Shown here: in pieces, positions 33,712 to 43,670 of the stretch | Layout: every line of letters starts with the position of its first letter | How positions within the stretch are numbered: position 1 is the stretch's first letter | Assembly (NCBI RefSeq): GCF_001757355.1 | Contig: NZ_MINO01000013.1 | Coordinates: 35,985-99,984, forward strand | Length of the DNA: 64,000 nucleotides | Direction of reading: 5' to 3' | DNA from: Sphingobium phenoxybenzoativorans | GTDB lineage: Bacteria; Pseudomonadota; Alphaproteobacteria; Sphingomonadales; Sphingomonadaceae | Program-made: the position numbers and the translations under genes | Notes under the pieces: generated by a model | Told to the model about the DNA's origin: nothing | Seen by the model: the letters and a program-made list of their open reading frames with translations, nothing else | The model's database searches: none

Positions 33712-36315
33712 TCAGGCGAGGCTCTTGCTCGCCTGTTCGGTCACATCCTTTGACAAGCCAGGCTGGGCGAGAATCCGCTTCAGCGCATTCTGCATCATTT
33801 CCCCCCGCTCGACATCGAACCGCCGCCAGCGTCCGAGCGGCGGCACCAGCCGCGCGGCCGTCTGCGGATTGATCGGGTCGAGCGCGATGATCAGGTCGGC
33901 GACCATGCGATAGCCCTCGCCCGATTTGTGGTTGAACGCCCACTGATTGGCGGCGAACGCGCCATAAAGTGAGCGAACCCGGTTGGGGTTGGTCAGGGTG
34001 AAGGACTTATGCTGCGCCAGTTCCTTCACATGGGCGACGATATCGGGATGGAAGGCCAGCGCCTGCGTCTGGAACCATTTGTCGAGGACGAGCGCATCCC
34101 CCGAATAGCGATTGTAAAACACGTCCAGCGCGATTTCGCGCTTCTCGCCGCTGCTGTTGCTCAGCACCGCGAGCGCCGCCTGCCGCTCAGTCATATTGTC
34201 GGCGCGGTCGAACTGGTCAAAGGCCAGATCGTCTGCATCCGCCGCGCCCGATCCGGCCAGATAGGCAAGCGCCGCATTGCGCAGCTTGCGCGCGCCGCGC
34301 GCCTGTGGAGACAGGGAGAAGCCATTGGCCTCCGTCCGCGCGTGAATATCCCGCCAGAGAGGCTCAAGCGCCTTGCCGATCTTCGCCTGCAACCGGTCGC
34401 GCGCGGCATGGATCGCATCCGGGTCAACGATCGCCATCTGATCACCCAGATAGGATTCGCTGGGCAGCCTGATCGCCTCCGCAATGAAGGCCGCGTCCAG
34501 GGCGCTGTCATTTGCCGTGTCGCGGATCGCGGCGATCACTGGCGCATCGTCCAGCGGGTGCCCGGCGACATCGCCGACCAGCGTGTTCACCATCAATTGC
34601 TGCATCGCCTCATAGCGGGCGAATGGATCGTCATCATGCGCCGACAGGAACGCCAGTTCATCCTGGCTGCGTTCGGTCTCGACAATGATCGGCGCGGAAA
34701 AGCCGCGATTTATGGACAGGATCGGCGGCGTGTCGAAGCCGGTAAAGGCAAATTCCTGCTCCGCCTGGGTAAGCGTGAGCAACGTATCGCCGCCATGCTT
34801 GCCGCTCGCCCGGTCGAACAAAGCGATGCGGATGGGAATGGCCATCGGCTGCTTGACGGGCTGGCCGGGCGTGGCCGGGATCGTCTGGCGCAGGATAAGC
34901 CGCGCCTCGCCACTCGCATGATTATGCGCCAGCAGCGCCTTGACCCGCGGCGTGCCGGCCTGCTCATACCATAGCCGGAACTGGCGCAGGTCGATGTCCC
35001 CGCCATCCTCCATCGCCCGCACGAAATCCTCGCAGGTCGCCGCCTGGCCGTCATGCCGGTCGAAATAGAGGTCAGTGCCCCGGCGGAAACGCGCTTCGCC
35101 CAGCATCAGCGCCATCATGCGGATCAGCTCGGCGCCCTTATTGTAGATGGTCGCGGTGTAGAAATTGCCGATCTCCATATAGGATTCCGGCCGTACGGGA
35201 TGCGCGAGCGGACCGGCATCCTCCTGGAACTGCGCCGCGCGCAGGGCGCGGACATCCTCGATCCGCTTGACCGGAGGGGAGCCCATGTCGGCCGAAAAGC
35301 TCTGATCGCGGAATACGGTGAAGCCTTCTTTCAGCGAAAGCTGGAACCAGTCGCGGCAGGTAACGCGGTTGCCCGACCAGTTGTGAAAATATTCATGCGC
35401 GACAACGCCCTCGACCGCGTCGAAGTCCATGTCCGTCGCGGTGTCCGGGTCGGCGAGGATGTAGCGGGAATTGAAGATGTTGAGGCCCTTATTCTCCATC
35501 GCGCCGAAATTGAAATCGGCGACGGCGACGATGTTGAACACGTCCAGATCATATTCGCGGCCATAGACCTTCTCGTCCCAGGCCATCGAATGTTTAAGCG
35601 CCGTCATGGCGTGACCAGTGCGGGGAAGGTCGTTTTCCTTGACCCAGATGCCGAGTTTCACTTCCCGGCCGGACAGGGTTATGAAGCTGTCGGCGTTGCA
35701 GGCCAGGTCGCCCGCAACCATGGCGAACAGATAGCAGGGCTTGGGGAAGGGGTCGTTCCATTCCGCCCAGTGCCTGCCCCCCTCCAATTCGCCCGCGCCA
35801 ACCGGATCGCCGTTGGCGAGCAGCACTGGATAAAGTTTCCGGTCGGCCTCCATCCGCACATGATAGCGGCTGAGAACATCGGGCCTGTCAGGGAAGAAGG
35901 TGATCCGCCGGAAACCCTCCGCCTCGCACTGTGTGCACAGCAACCCGCCGGAGGCGTACAGGCCCATCAACTGCGTGTTTGCGGCTGGCGAGATATCCAC
36001 CAGGGTTTCCACGACATGTTTGTCGCCCGTCAGTGGCACAACCAGCGCGCCATCCTCCAGCGCATAATCCGCCGCATTCAGCGCGCGTCCGTCAACCAGC
36101 ACCTCGCGCGGGACAAGCCCGTCGCCGTCAAGGCGCAGCGGGCGATCATGCGCGCCATTGCGGGTGACCGAGAGGCGGGCGCGCACGCCGCTGCTTTGCG
36201 CGTCCAGCGTGAAGTCGAGCGCGATTTCCGGCACCAGCCAATCGGGTACGCGATAGTCTGAACGGCGAATAATGACTGGCGGCTGCGCCGCGCTGGTGGT
36301 TTGAATATCGGCCAT
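33712..36315 (-). CDS. pepN: Aminopeptidase N (M1 family)
   Basis: 867 residues, normal for bacterial PepN. Zinc-binding HEYFHNWSGNRVTCRDWF (near residue 305) provides HExxH plus the downstream Glu in SLKEGFTVFRDQ, and NFGAMENKGLNIFNS is the substrate-binding GAMEN motif. It removes N-terminal residues from peptides in the cytoplasm. The C-terminal half is helical (DUF3458-type). No signal peptide is present. It converges with the mla operon and lies 79 bp downstream of bamE on the same strand. Confidence 0.96.
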   Translation of the reverse strand: MADIQTTSAAQPPVIIRRSDYRVPDWLVPEIALDFTLDAQSSGVRARLSVTRNGAHDRPLRLDGDGLVPREVLVDGRALNAADYALEDGALVVPLTGDKHVVETLVDISPAANTQLMGLYASGGLLCTQCEAEGFRRITFFPDRPDVLSRYHVRMEADRKLYPVLLANGDPVGAGELEGGRHWAEWNDPFPKPCYLFAMVAGDLACNADSFITLSGREVKLGIWVKENDLPRTGHAMTALKHSMAWDEKVYGREYDLDVFNIVAVADFNFGAMENKGLNIFNSRYILADPDTATDMDFDAVEGVVAHEYFHNWSGNRVTCRDWFQLSLKEGFTVFRDQSFSADMGSPPVKRIEDVRALRAAQFQEDAGPLAHPVRPESYMEIGNFYTATIYNKGAELIRMMALMLGEARFRRGTDLYFDRHDGQAATCEDFVRAMEDGGDIDLRQFRLWYEQAGTPRVKALLAHNHASGEARLILRQTIPATPGQPVKQPMAIPIRIALFDRASGKHGGDTLLTLTQAEQEFAFTGFDTPPILSINRGFSAPIIVETERSQDELAFLSAHDDDPFARYEAMQQLMVNTLVGDVAGHPLDDAPVIAAIRDTANDSALDAAFIAEAIRLPSESYLGDQMAIVDPDAIHAARDRLQAKIGKALEPLWRDIHARTEANGFSLSPQARGARKLRNAALAYLAGSGAADADDLAFDQFDRADNMTERQAALAVLSNSSGEKREIALDVFYNRYSGDALVLDKWFQTQALAFHPDIVAHVKELAQHKSFTLTNPNRVRSLYGAFAANQWAFNHKSGEGYRMVADLIIALDPINPQTAARLVPPLGRWRRFDVERGEMMQNALKRILAQPGLSKDVTEQASKSLA

Positions 36316-36394
36316 TATTCTCTCCTATGCGGCGATGACACCGCGCACAAGCATCGGCTTGCTGCAGGAGAGGCAACGCCTCAAAGTGAGGCGG

Positions 36395-36904
36395 TTAGCT
36401 GCCGTTCGGGCCAGGACCGGTCGGGCCACCGCCGCCACCCATGCCGCCAGCGCCCACAGCGCCGATATTGCCGAAGATTTCCTGGAACAGGCTGCGATGC
36501 CGTCCAAGCGTTGGCGTCTTGTCGCCGCTCGGCGAAATCTTCTGGACGGTCTCCAGGCCGGTGCGCGACACCTTAGAGACATTGCCCGCTCCATCGAAGC
36601 TCACGCGCAGCACCGTCTGCGAGACGGGCTTGGGGCTGGCGAAAGCCAGTTGGCGCATGTCGCGCGACAGATAATACCAGTCGCCCTGGCCGAACTGTTC
36701 GGAAAAGGTGGGCGTGCCAAGGGTCGCCTCAACCGATGCGCGATTGTCGATGCCGGGCTGAATCGAATCGACCAGCAGCTTGTCGACCTGATAGCCCTGA
36801 TGGGTGCGGATGCGCGTGCAGCCCGACGTCATGACCGCAGCCGCAAGCAGCGCCGTGGTGAGGATAAGACGCCCGCCCCGGAAACGGTGGGAGGATTGGC
36901 GCAT
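36395..36904 (-). CDS. bamE: Outer-membrane assembly factor BamE (SmpA/OmlA)
   Basis: 169 residues from the ATG at 36904, which has AGGAG upstream; longer readings are not protein-like. Lipobox is MTSGC with Cys29 as the lipidated residue. The BamE core (about 40-120) reads YQVDKLLVDSIQPGIDNRAS and ATLGTPTF, then WYYLSRDMRQLAF. It belongs to the BAM complex that inserts beta-barrel proteins. The C-terminus ends in a Gly/Pro tail (GAGGMGGGGGPTGPGPNGS) of unknown role. It is divergent from the ubiquinol-cytochrome c chaperone gene, an arrangement I recognise from other alphaproteobacteria. Confidence 0.92.
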   Translation of the reverse strand: MRQSSHRFRGGRLILTTALLAAAVMTSGCTRIRTHQGYQVDKLLVDSIQPGIDNRASVEATLGTPTFSEQFGQGDWYYLSRDMRQLAFASPKPVSQTVLRVSFDGAGNVSKVSRTGLETVQKISPSGDKTPTLGRHRSLFQEIFGNIGAVGAGGMGGGGGPTGPGPNGS

Positions 36905-37082
36905 GATAGTCTCCTGGAGGCCGCGTGGGCTGCTTCGATCAATATTCCGTGCAAGGCCATTGCATTGACGGGCATGCCAATCAATATGGAAATGCGCCGG
37001 GGCAGACAAGTGCCGCGCCGCCGGGCGCATCGTCCGATCCCGCAACTCGAACGTCCCGGCCAGTTCGGGCCGGAAACCGGTC

Positions 37083-37613
37083 ATGTCCTTCCTGTCCCGA
37101 TTATTCCAGCGCCGCGACCCGCGCGACACGATGATTCCGCTTTATAACGCCATCGTGACGGAGGGGCGGCGGCCGCACTGGTATGCGGATGGCGCAGTGC
37201 CCGACACGCTGGACGGCCGGTTCGACATGATCGCCGCCATTCTGGTGATGGTGTTGTTGCGGCTGGAGGGCGAAGCGGACCTGAAGCAGGAAAGCGTCTG
37301 GCTGACCGAGATATTCGTCGAGGATATGGACGGCCAGCTTCGCCAGATCGGCATTGGCGACATGATCGTGGGCAAACATATCGGCAAGATGATGAGTGCG
37401 CTGGGCGGTCGCCTGACAGCCTACCGGCCCGCCATGCAGCCGGGCGGCGATTTGCGCGGCGCGCTGGCGCGCAACCTGTATCGCGGGCAGGCGCCTGCGG
37501 AGTCGGCGCTTGCGCATGTCGAGGAGGGATTGCGCCTGTTCCGGGCCGGGCTGGACAATATGGCGCCTGATACCATTCTCTCCGGCCAGATACCGCAATC
37601 CCGGATATCCTAA
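37083..37613 (+). CDS. Ubiquinol-cytochrome c chaperone family protein
   Basis: 176 residues. It matches the CBP3-like family, needed for assembly of the cytochrome bc1 complex in mitochondria; the bacterial counterparts are less studied. Motifs: PLYNAIVTEGRRPHWYADGA, GRFDMIAAILVMVLLRLEGE and IGIGDMIVGKHIGKMMSALG. Its stop overlaps the start of the DUF177 gene (TAATG), so the pair is an operon. Confidence 0.9.
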   Translation: MSFLSRLFQRRDPRDTMIPLYNAIVTEGRRPHWYADGAVPDTLDGRFDMIAAILVMVLLRLEGEADLKQESVWLTEIFVEDMDGQLRQIGIGDMIVGKHIGKMMSALGGRLTAYRPAMQPGGDLRGALARNLYRGQAPAESALAHVEEGLRLFRAGLDNMAPDTILSGQIPQSRIS

Positions 37614-38146
37614 TGACCGAGCAGACGCCCGAATTTTCGCGGATTGTCAGGCTGGATCAGGCGGGCAAGCTGTCCGGCGCGCAGACCGTGAAGCCCACGG
37701 AGGAGGAAAGGCTGGCCCTTGCCCGCCGGTTCGGCCTGCTGAGTCTGGACGATATGGAGGCGCGCTATAGTCTCGCCGAGGAAAATGGCGCGTTGACGGC
37801 GCGCGGCAGCCTGCGCGCGACACTTTCCCAGTCCTGCATCGCCACTGGAGAACCAGTGCCTGAAGAGGTCGATACATCCTTTGCTGTCCGGTTTGTCCCC
37901 AGCAGCGCCGAGCCTTCGGATGATGAGATCGAACTGGATGACGACGATTGCGACACTATTTTCTATTCCGGTGAAAGCATCGATATTGGCGAGGCGGTGG
38001 CGGAAACGCTGGCGCTGGCGATGACGCCCTATCCCCGCTCGCCGAACGCCGACGCCTATCTGAAGAAGATGGGCGTCATGAGCGAGGAGCAGGCGAGTCC
38101 CTTCGCGGCGCTGCTGGCGCTCAAGGAGCCTAAAAAGGCGAAATAG
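37613..38146 (+). CDS. DUF177 (YceD-like) protein
   Basis: 177 residues. The family (YceD in E. coli) is linked to large-subunit rRNA accumulation. Visible features are SCIATGEPVPEEVDTSFAVR, with a Cys of the family motif, the acidic stretch DDEIELDDDDCDTIFYSGES, and the tail MTPYPRSPNADAYLKKMG. In many bacteria the gene precedes rpmF; here no rpmF follows, and it is coupled to the cytochrome chaperone instead. Confidence 0.9.
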   Translation: MTEQTPEFSRIVRLDQAGKLSGAQTVKPTEEERLALARRFGLLSLDDMEARYSLAEENGALTARGSLRATLSQSCIATGEPVPEEVDTSFAVRFVPSSAEPSDDEIELDDDDCDTIFYSGESIDIGEAVAETLALAMTPYPRSPNADAYLKKMGVMSEEQASPFAALLALKEPKKAK

Positions 38147-38196
38147 ACTGCGGGTTCCTTCTTTGTTCCTATCCGTCTTTCTGATAGGGCAAGGGC

Positions 38197-39285
38197 ATGG
38201 ACGAAAGCGCGCCTCCGCTGAGGAAGATCATCCATATCGACATGGATGCCTTCTATGCATCGGTCGAACAGCGCGACGATGCGGAGCTTCGGGGGAAGCC
38301 GGTCGCAGTCGGCGGCGGCGGGCCGCGCGGCGTGGTGGCCGCCGCAAGTTATGAGGCGCGCGCATTCGGCGTCCGGTCCGCCATGCCCGGCGCCCGCGCC
38401 CGGCGGTTGTGCCCCGATCTGATTTTCGTACCCCCGCGTTTCGACATGTACCGGCAGGTGTCCGGGCAGGTGCGGGGCATCTTCGAGCGGTTCACGGACA
38501 TCATCCAGCCCCTGTCGCTGGACGAGGCGTATCTGGACGTGACCGAAAACAAGATGGGCCTGGCCTCCGCCACGGAGATCGCCCGGCAAATCCGGCGGAT
38601 GATCCGGGAGGAGACGGGGCTGACCGCTTCTGCGGGCGTGTCCTACAACAAGCTGATCGCCAAGCTCGCCTCCGATGAAAATAAGCCGGACGGTATTTGC
38701 GTTATACGCCCGGCCGAAGGGGCGGCCTTTGTCGCGAAGCTGCCCGTGCGCCGCATTCACGGCGTCGGGCCAGTGACGGCGCGCCGAATGCAGTCGATGG
38801 GCATTGAGACCGGGGCGGATTTGCGGGACCGGGACCTGCCGTTTCTGGAGCGTCATTTCGGCAAGGCGGCGCTCTATTATTACCGGGCGGTGCGGGGGCG
38901 GGATGATCGCCCGGTTCACGCGCATGAAGGCCGCAAGTCAGTGAGCGTTGAGGATACCTTCTTCACCGACCTTGTGACCCGCGAGGAATTGATTGCGGAG
39001 CTGGACCGGATTTCAGAGCGCCTCTGGGAACGGATATCGAAGGCGCGGGCCTATGGGCGGACGGTGACGTTGAAGATCAAGTTCGCCGATTTTGCGATCA
39101 TCTCCCGCTCCCGTTCTTTCCAGGCGCCCGTGCGGGATCACGCAACGATCGCGGAGGCGGGCAGGGCGCTGTTGCTTGCGCAACTGCCCCTGCGCATGGG
39201 CGCCCGGCTGCTGGGACTGGGCGTGCATAATCTGGAGGACCCGGAGGCAGATATGGAAGCCGGGCAGCTCGCGCTCGCTATCTAG
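38197..39285 (+). CDS. dinB: DNA polymerase IV (Y-family)
   Basis: 362 residues. Catalytic acidic residues are in IIHIDMDAFYASVEQRDD and in PLSLDEAYLDVTENK; SAGVSYNKLIAKLASDENKP and the HhH region GVGPVTARRMQSMG are typical. It performs error-prone translesion synthesis. The C-terminal little-finger domain is present (DFAIISRSRSFQAPV), but the last residues lack an obvious beta-clamp motif. No LexA box was spotted directly upstream. The stop lies 3 bp from the convergent DUF1134 gene. Confidence 0.95.
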   Translation: MDESAPPLRKIIHIDMDAFYASVEQRDDAELRGKPVAVGGGGPRGVVAAASYEARAFGVRSAMPGARARRLCPDLIFVPPRFDMYRQVSGQVRGIFERFTDIIQPLSLDEAYLDVTENKMGLASATEIARQIRRMIREETGLTASAGVSYNKLIAKLASDENKPDGICVIRPAEGAAFVAKLPVRRIHGVGPVTARRMQSMGIETGADLRDRDLPFLERHFGKAALYYYRAVRGRDDRPVHAHEGRKSVSVEDTFFTDLVTREELIAELDRISERLWERISKARAYGRTVTLKIKFADFAIISRSRSFQAPVRDHATIAEAGRALLLAQLPLRMGARLLGLGVHNLEDPEADMEAGQLALAI

Positions 39286-39288
39286 GCG

Positions 39289-40083
39289 TCAGAAGGGCAC
39301 CCAGTTCCGCTTTTCCGTGAACTTCATATAGCCCGCATTCACGCCAAGCCGGTAACCGACGCCAAGGCGGATCGGGATCAGCACGATGTCGCCGCGGCGC
39401 AGATAGCTGGCGTGGAAACCGCCAACGAAATAGGCCGCGCCTTCGCCTGCCGGGAAGCGCTTGTAGATGTCCTGCGTATCGTAAAGATTATAGACGAGGA
39501 CGAAGGTATTGCCGGCGTTTCCGCCCGCGTCGAACCCTATGGACGGGCCGGTCCAATAGACGTCCCGCTTGCCCTCTATCTTGTGGTTCAGCGTGCCGGA
39601 GCCGTAGCGCAGGCCGACGACCAGCGCGCCGGACGCTTCGCGCCCGGCGATATAGGCGTTGGGTTCGCCCTGTTCCTTCAAGATTTTCTCGATGATCCCT
39701 GCGAGGCCCTCGGCGCCCTTGCCGAATACGCCTTCGGCCGCGCCGATCAGATCGTCCTGCTTGTAGGACGTGCTGGAATCGGGGGCCGCGGGCGGCGTGG
39801 CCGCCGTGACGGGCTGGCCGGTCGCTGTCTGCGGTTGCTGGGGCGGGGGGCTGGCGCTGCCGCTGTCATAGATATTCGGATCGGCCGGGGGCGTGTCCGC
39901 CGGCGGGGTGCGATTGTCGGGCAGGGGAGCAAGGTCCGCGTCGATCGAGGTGTTGGGATCGACGGTCCTGACCTGTGCAAGCGCCGGAGCGGCAATGGGA
40001 GCAAGCGTCAGGCCAACTATGGCGGCGACGAATGACGCCGCGCGCGTAATCCGCACGGCCTGAATCTTTATATTCCGGCGCAT
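39289..40083 (-). CDS. eipA: DUF1134 protein, EipA-like periplasmic envelope factor
   Basis: 264 residues from the ATG at 40083, preceded by GGGGAGAG. Signal peptide: SFVAAIVGLTLAPIAAPALA. A Pro/Ala/Gln-rich linker (about 45-110) leads to the DUF1134 domain (GKGAEGLAGIIEKILKEQGE, then GREASGALVVGLRYGSGTL, YWTGPSIGFDAGG). EipA of Brucella and Caulobacter is a soluble periplasmic barrel needed for envelope integrity. The gene symbol is by family resemblance. It is convergent with dinB and the tRNA-Ser gene lies upstream, pointing away. Confidence 0.85.
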   Translation of the reverse strand: MRRNIKIQAVRITRAASFVAAIVGLTLAPIAAPALAQVRTVDPNTSIDADLAPLPDNRTPPADTPPADPNIYDSGSASPPPQQPQTATGQPVTAATPPAAPDSSTSYKQDDLIGAAEGVFGKGAEGLAGIIEKILKEQGEPNAYIAGREASGALVVGLRYGSGTLNHKIEGKRDVYWTGPSIGFDAGGNAGNTFVLVYNLYDTQDIYKRFPAGEGAAYFVGGFHASYLRRGDIVLIPIRLGVGYRLGVNAGYMKFTEKRNWVPF

Positions 40084-40366
40084 CGCCCGGCTCTCCCCGA
40101 TAATAACCCGCTCGCAAATCGAAGCGCCGACTATCGGCCTCGCACATGAAACGGCAATGAACGAACGGCGACCTGAGTCGATTCTGCGCCAGTCCGAATC
40201 GATTTTCCCGCCTGTTTGCGCTTTGGGGGACAAAGCTTCCCGGTGAGCGCGCAAAATAGATGTGTCAATGAAGCGTAAAGCGCCGTTGCCTTGCGCGAAA
40301 CGCGCCGCTATAGCCCGTCGCTCAGCAGCCTCCCGCCCGTACCTGTGCGGGTGTGAAGCGCCATGT

Positions 40367-40458
40367 GGAGACGTGGGTGAGTGGCTGAAACCAGCGGTTT
40401 GCTAAACCGTCGTGCCCTTAAGGGGGCACCCCGGGTTCGAATCCCGGCGTCTCCGCCA
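40367..40458 (+). tRNA. tRNA-Ser (anticodon GCT)
   Basis: Acceptor stem GGAGACG pairs with CGTCTCC at the 3' end; discriminator G and an encoded CCA follow. Anticodon stem GCGGT/ACCGT encloses TTGCTAA with the anticodon GCT at 40401-40403. The long variable arm (GTGCCC with GGGCAC) is diagnostic of a class II tRNA, and the T-arm reads CCGGGTTCGAATCCCGG. It reads AGC and AGU codons. Confidence 0.97.
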
Positions 40459-40844
40459 AAAGTCCTTTTCACGACGTGCAAGACTATCGTGAGGGATCGG
40501 CTAATCCTTTTAAAATCGGATGCTTAACTTGCCGGCTTGGCTTTGAGCCGGAAAGAGGCGCATCGCAGCTTGGCTGCGCAATTGGGCGGCGGCCCGATAC
40601 GCGATCTCGCCGGTGAGCCTCGACGCTCATTTAAGGGCGATTTCATAACTCCTATCTAGCGAGCATGCGAGCAGGCGCTTCAAGCGATTTACTCCGGTCT
40701 CAAAACGGTATTTTTTGACGAGGCGCGCCGCCTTGCCAGCCGGACGCCGTTGGCGTACCGGAAACCCGTCAAGCCTTGGGCCGGTCGATACAATGGCTGG
40801 CGCATTGCGTTCAACTCCATGCACTTCATGATGGTGGGATTACG
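40459..40844. other. 386-bp region between tRNA-Ser and acnB
   Basis: No supported gene. Two small hairpins are visible: CCGGCT/AGCCGG (40532-40551) and CGCAGC-TTG-GCTGCG (40564-40578). They could terminate the tRNA transcript or form the acnB leader. An AT-rich patch (TCCTTTTAAAATCGG, near 40505) may hold a promoter. I found no duplicate of the tRNA 3' end that would mark an integrated element. Confidence 0.45.
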
Positions 40845-43634
40845 ATGAGCATCTACCTGGATTACTTGGCCGAAATCAAAAGCAGAGAAGATCAGGGGCT
40901 TGCCCCCAAGCCGATCGACGACGGCATACTTCTTGGTGAGGTCATTGCCCTGATCGTGGATGCGGGTAACGAGCATCGCGCCGACGCGCTCAAATTCTTC
41001 ATCTACAATACGCTCCCCGGCACAACGAGCGCCGCGGTGGTCAAGGCCGCCTTCCTGAAGCAGATCATCCTGGGCGTCACCGCCATCCCGGAGATTACGT
41101 CCGCCTTCGCCCTTGAGCTGCTGTCGCATATGAAGGGCGGTCCCTCGGTTGAAGTGCTGCTCGACATCGCGCTCGGTGACGATGCCGCGATTGCCAAGCA
41201 GGCGGGCGAAGTGCTCAAGACCCAGGTTTTCCTTTATGACGCCGACATGTTCCGTCTGCGTGACGCCCTCCAGGCGGGCAATGCCGTCGCGAAGGATGTT
41301 CTGCAAAGCTATGCCGCGGCCGAGTTCTTCACCAAGCTTCCAGATGTCGAAGATGAGATCAAGGTCGTCACCTTCATCGCCGGTGAAGGCGATATCTCGA
41401 CCGACCTGCTGTCCCCCGGAAACCAGGCGCATTCGCGTTCGGACCGCGAACTGCATGGCCAGTGCATGATTTCGCCCGAAGCGCAGCAGGCCATTGTGGC
41501 GCTCAAGGCGCAGCATCCCGACAAGCGCGTGATGCTGATCGCCGAAAAGGGCACGATGGGCGTCGGCTCGTCGCGCATGTCCGGTGTGAACAATGTGGCG
41601 CTGTGGACCGGCAAGCAGTCCAGCCCCTATGTGCCCTTCGTCAATTTTGCCCCCGTGGTGGGCGGCACCAACGGCATCTCGCCGATCTTCGCGACCACCG
41701 TCGACGTGACCGGCGGCATCGGCATCAACCTGAAGAACTGGGCCAAGAAGACCGACGGAGAGGGCAAGCCGATCATCAACAATGACGGCAACCCGGTCCT
41801 TGAACAGAAATTCTCGGTCGAAACCGGCACTGTGCTGAAAATCGACGTGAAGAACCGGAAGCTCTGCGACGAGAATGGCGAGGAGCTGGTCGACGTCGCG
41901 GCCGCATTCACGCCGCAGAAGATGGAATTCATGAAGGCCGGCAGCTCCTATGCCATCGTCTTTGGCAAGAAGCTCCAGTCCTTCGCCGCCGAGACCCTTG
42001 GGATCGAACCAACCCCGGTCTACGCGCCGAACAAGGAGATCACCGTCGAGGGCCAGGGCCTGACCGCAGTCGAGAAGATCTTCAACCGCAACGCCGTGGG
42101 CGTGACGCCGGGCAAGATATTGCACGCCGGTTCGGACGTGCGCGTGAAGGTGAACATCGTCGGTTCCCAGGACACCACCGGCCTGATGACCGCGCAAGAG
42201 CTTGAAGCGATGGCGGCGACCGTCATCTCTCCGCTTGTTGACGGCGCCTATCAGTCAGGCTGCCACACGGCGTCCGTCTGGGACAAGAAGGCGCAGGCGA
42301 ACATTCCGAAGCTGATGAGCTTCATGAACAATTTCGGCCTGATCACCGCCCGCGATCCGAAGGGCGTCTACCATTCGATGACGGACGTCATTCATAAGGT
42401 GCTGAACGACATCACCGTGGATGACTGGGCGATCATCATTGGCGGCGACAGCCACACCCGCATGTCCAAGGGCGTGGCCTTCGGCGCGGATTCCGGGACG
42501 GTGGCGCTGGCGCTTGCGACCGGCGAGGCGACCATGCCGATCCCGCAATCGGTGAAGGTGACGTTCAAGGGCACGATGCAGCCGCACATGGACTTCCGCG
42601 ATGTGGTGCATGCGACCCAGGCGCAGATGCTGGCCCAGTGCGGCGACAATGTCTTCCAGGGACGGATTATCGAAGTCCATATCGGCACGCTGCTCGCCGA
42701 CCAGGCGTTCACCTTCACTGACTGGACGGCGGAGATGAAGGCCAAGGCCTCGATCTGCATCTCGCAGGATGAGACGCTGATCGAATCGCTGGAGATCGCC
42801 AAGTCGCGCATCCAGATCATGATCGACAAGGGCATGGAAAATGCCGCAGGCACGCTGAAGGGCCTGATCGCAAAGGCCGACGCCCGCATCGCCGAGATCC
42901 GCTCTGGCGTGAAGCCCGCGCTCGCACCCGACGCCAATGCAAAATATTTTGCCGAGGTCGTGGTGGATCTGGATATCATCGACGAGCCAATGATCGCCGA
43001 TCCCGATGTGAACAATATCGATGTGTCCAAGCGCTACACCCACGACACGATCCGTCCGGTTTCCTACTATGGCGGGACCAAGAAGGTCGATCTGGGCTTC
43101 GTGGGCTCGTGCATGGTGCACAAGGGCGACATGAAGATCGTCGCGCAGATGCTCAAGAATATTGAGAAAGCCGACGGCAAGGTCGAGTTCAAGGCGCCGC
43201 TGGTCGTCGCTGCGCCGACCTATAATATCATCGACGAACTGAAGGCCGAGGGCGACTGGGATATTCTGCAGAAATATTCGGGCTTCGAATTTGATGACGT
43301 GAAGCCGAAAACCACCAATCGGACCGAGTATGAGAATATCCTCTATCTCGAACGTCCGGGCTGCAATCTGTGCATGGGCAATCAGGAAAAGGCCGAGAGG
43401 GGCGACACCGTGCTCGCCACGTCTACCCGCCTGTTCCAGGGCCGCGTGGTCGAAGATTCCGCCGAAAAGAAGGGTGAATCACTGCTGGCCTCGACCCCGG
43501 TCGTGGTGTTGTCGGCCATTCTCGGCCGCACGCCAAACGCCGAGGAGTATAAGTCTGCCGTCGAGGGGATCGATCTTACCAAGTTCGCACCGCCGAAATC
43601 CGCTTCGGCCGGTTCCTCGTCCGTGCACTTCTAG
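40845..43634 (+). CDS. acnB: Aconitate hydratase B
   Basis: 929 residues from the ATG at 40845, preceded by GGTGGGA; an in-frame ATG at 40776 would add 23 residues without similarity to the family. AcnB isomerises citrate and isocitrate in the TCA cycle and also hydrates 2-methyl-cis-aconitate. Order: N-terminal HEAT-like domain (about 1-155), a swivel domain (about 160-380), then the catalytic domains. Cluster ligands are in GDSHTRMSKGVAFGAD and GFVGSC, and in RPGCNLCMGNQEKA. It stands alone, with a strong terminator downstream. Confidence 0.96.
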   Translation: MSIYLDYLAEIKSREDQGLAPKPIDDGILLGEVIALIVDAGNEHRADALKFFIYNTLPGTTSAAVVKAAFLKQIILGVTAIPEITSAFALELLSHMKGGPSVEVLLDIALGDDAAIAKQAGEVLKTQVFLYDADMFRLRDALQAGNAVAKDVLQSYAAAEFFTKLPDVEDEIKVVTFIAGEGDISTDLLSPGNQAHSRSDRELHGQCMISPEAQQAIVALKAQHPDKRVMLIAEKGTMGVGSSRMSGVNNVALWTGKQSSPYVPFVNFAPVVGGTNGISPIFATTVDVTGGIGINLKNWAKKTDGEGKPIINNDGNPVLEQKFSVETGTVLKIDVKNRKLCDENGEELVDVAAAFTPQKMEFMKAGSSYAIVFGKKLQSFAAETLGIEPTPVYAPNKEITVEGQGLTAVEKIFNRNAVGVTPGKILHAGSDVRVKVNIVGSQDTTGLMTAQELEAMAATVISPLVDGAYQSGCHTASVWDKKAQANIPKLMSFMNNFGLITARDPKGVYHSMTDVIHKVLNDITVDDWAIIIGGDSHTRMSKGVAFGADSGTVALALATGEATMPIPQSVKVTFKGTMQPHMDFRDVVHATQAQMLAQCGDNVFQGRIIEVHIGTLLADQAFTFTDWTAEMKAKASICISQDETLIESLEIAKSRIQIMIDKGMENAAGTLKGLIAKADARIAEIRSGVKPALAPDANAKYFAEVVVDLDIIDEPMIADPDVNNIDVSKRYTHDTIRPVSYYGGTKKVDLGFVGSCMVHKGDMKIVAQMLKNIEKADGKVEFKAPLVVAAPTYNIIDELKAEGDWDILQKYSGFEFDDVKPKTTNRTEYENILYLERPGCNLCMGNQEKAERGDTVLATSTRLFQGRVVEDSAEKKGESLLASTPVVVLSAILGRTPNAEEYKSAVEGIDLTKFAPPKSASAGSSSVHF

Positions 43635-43670
43635 GTTTCGAACCGGGATTTTAGAGGAAATATACTGGCG

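Noticed and set aside
40367..40844. tRNA-Ser as attachment site of an integrated element
   Set aside because: No integrase gene and no second copy of the tRNA 3' end was seen; the following genes are core metabolism.
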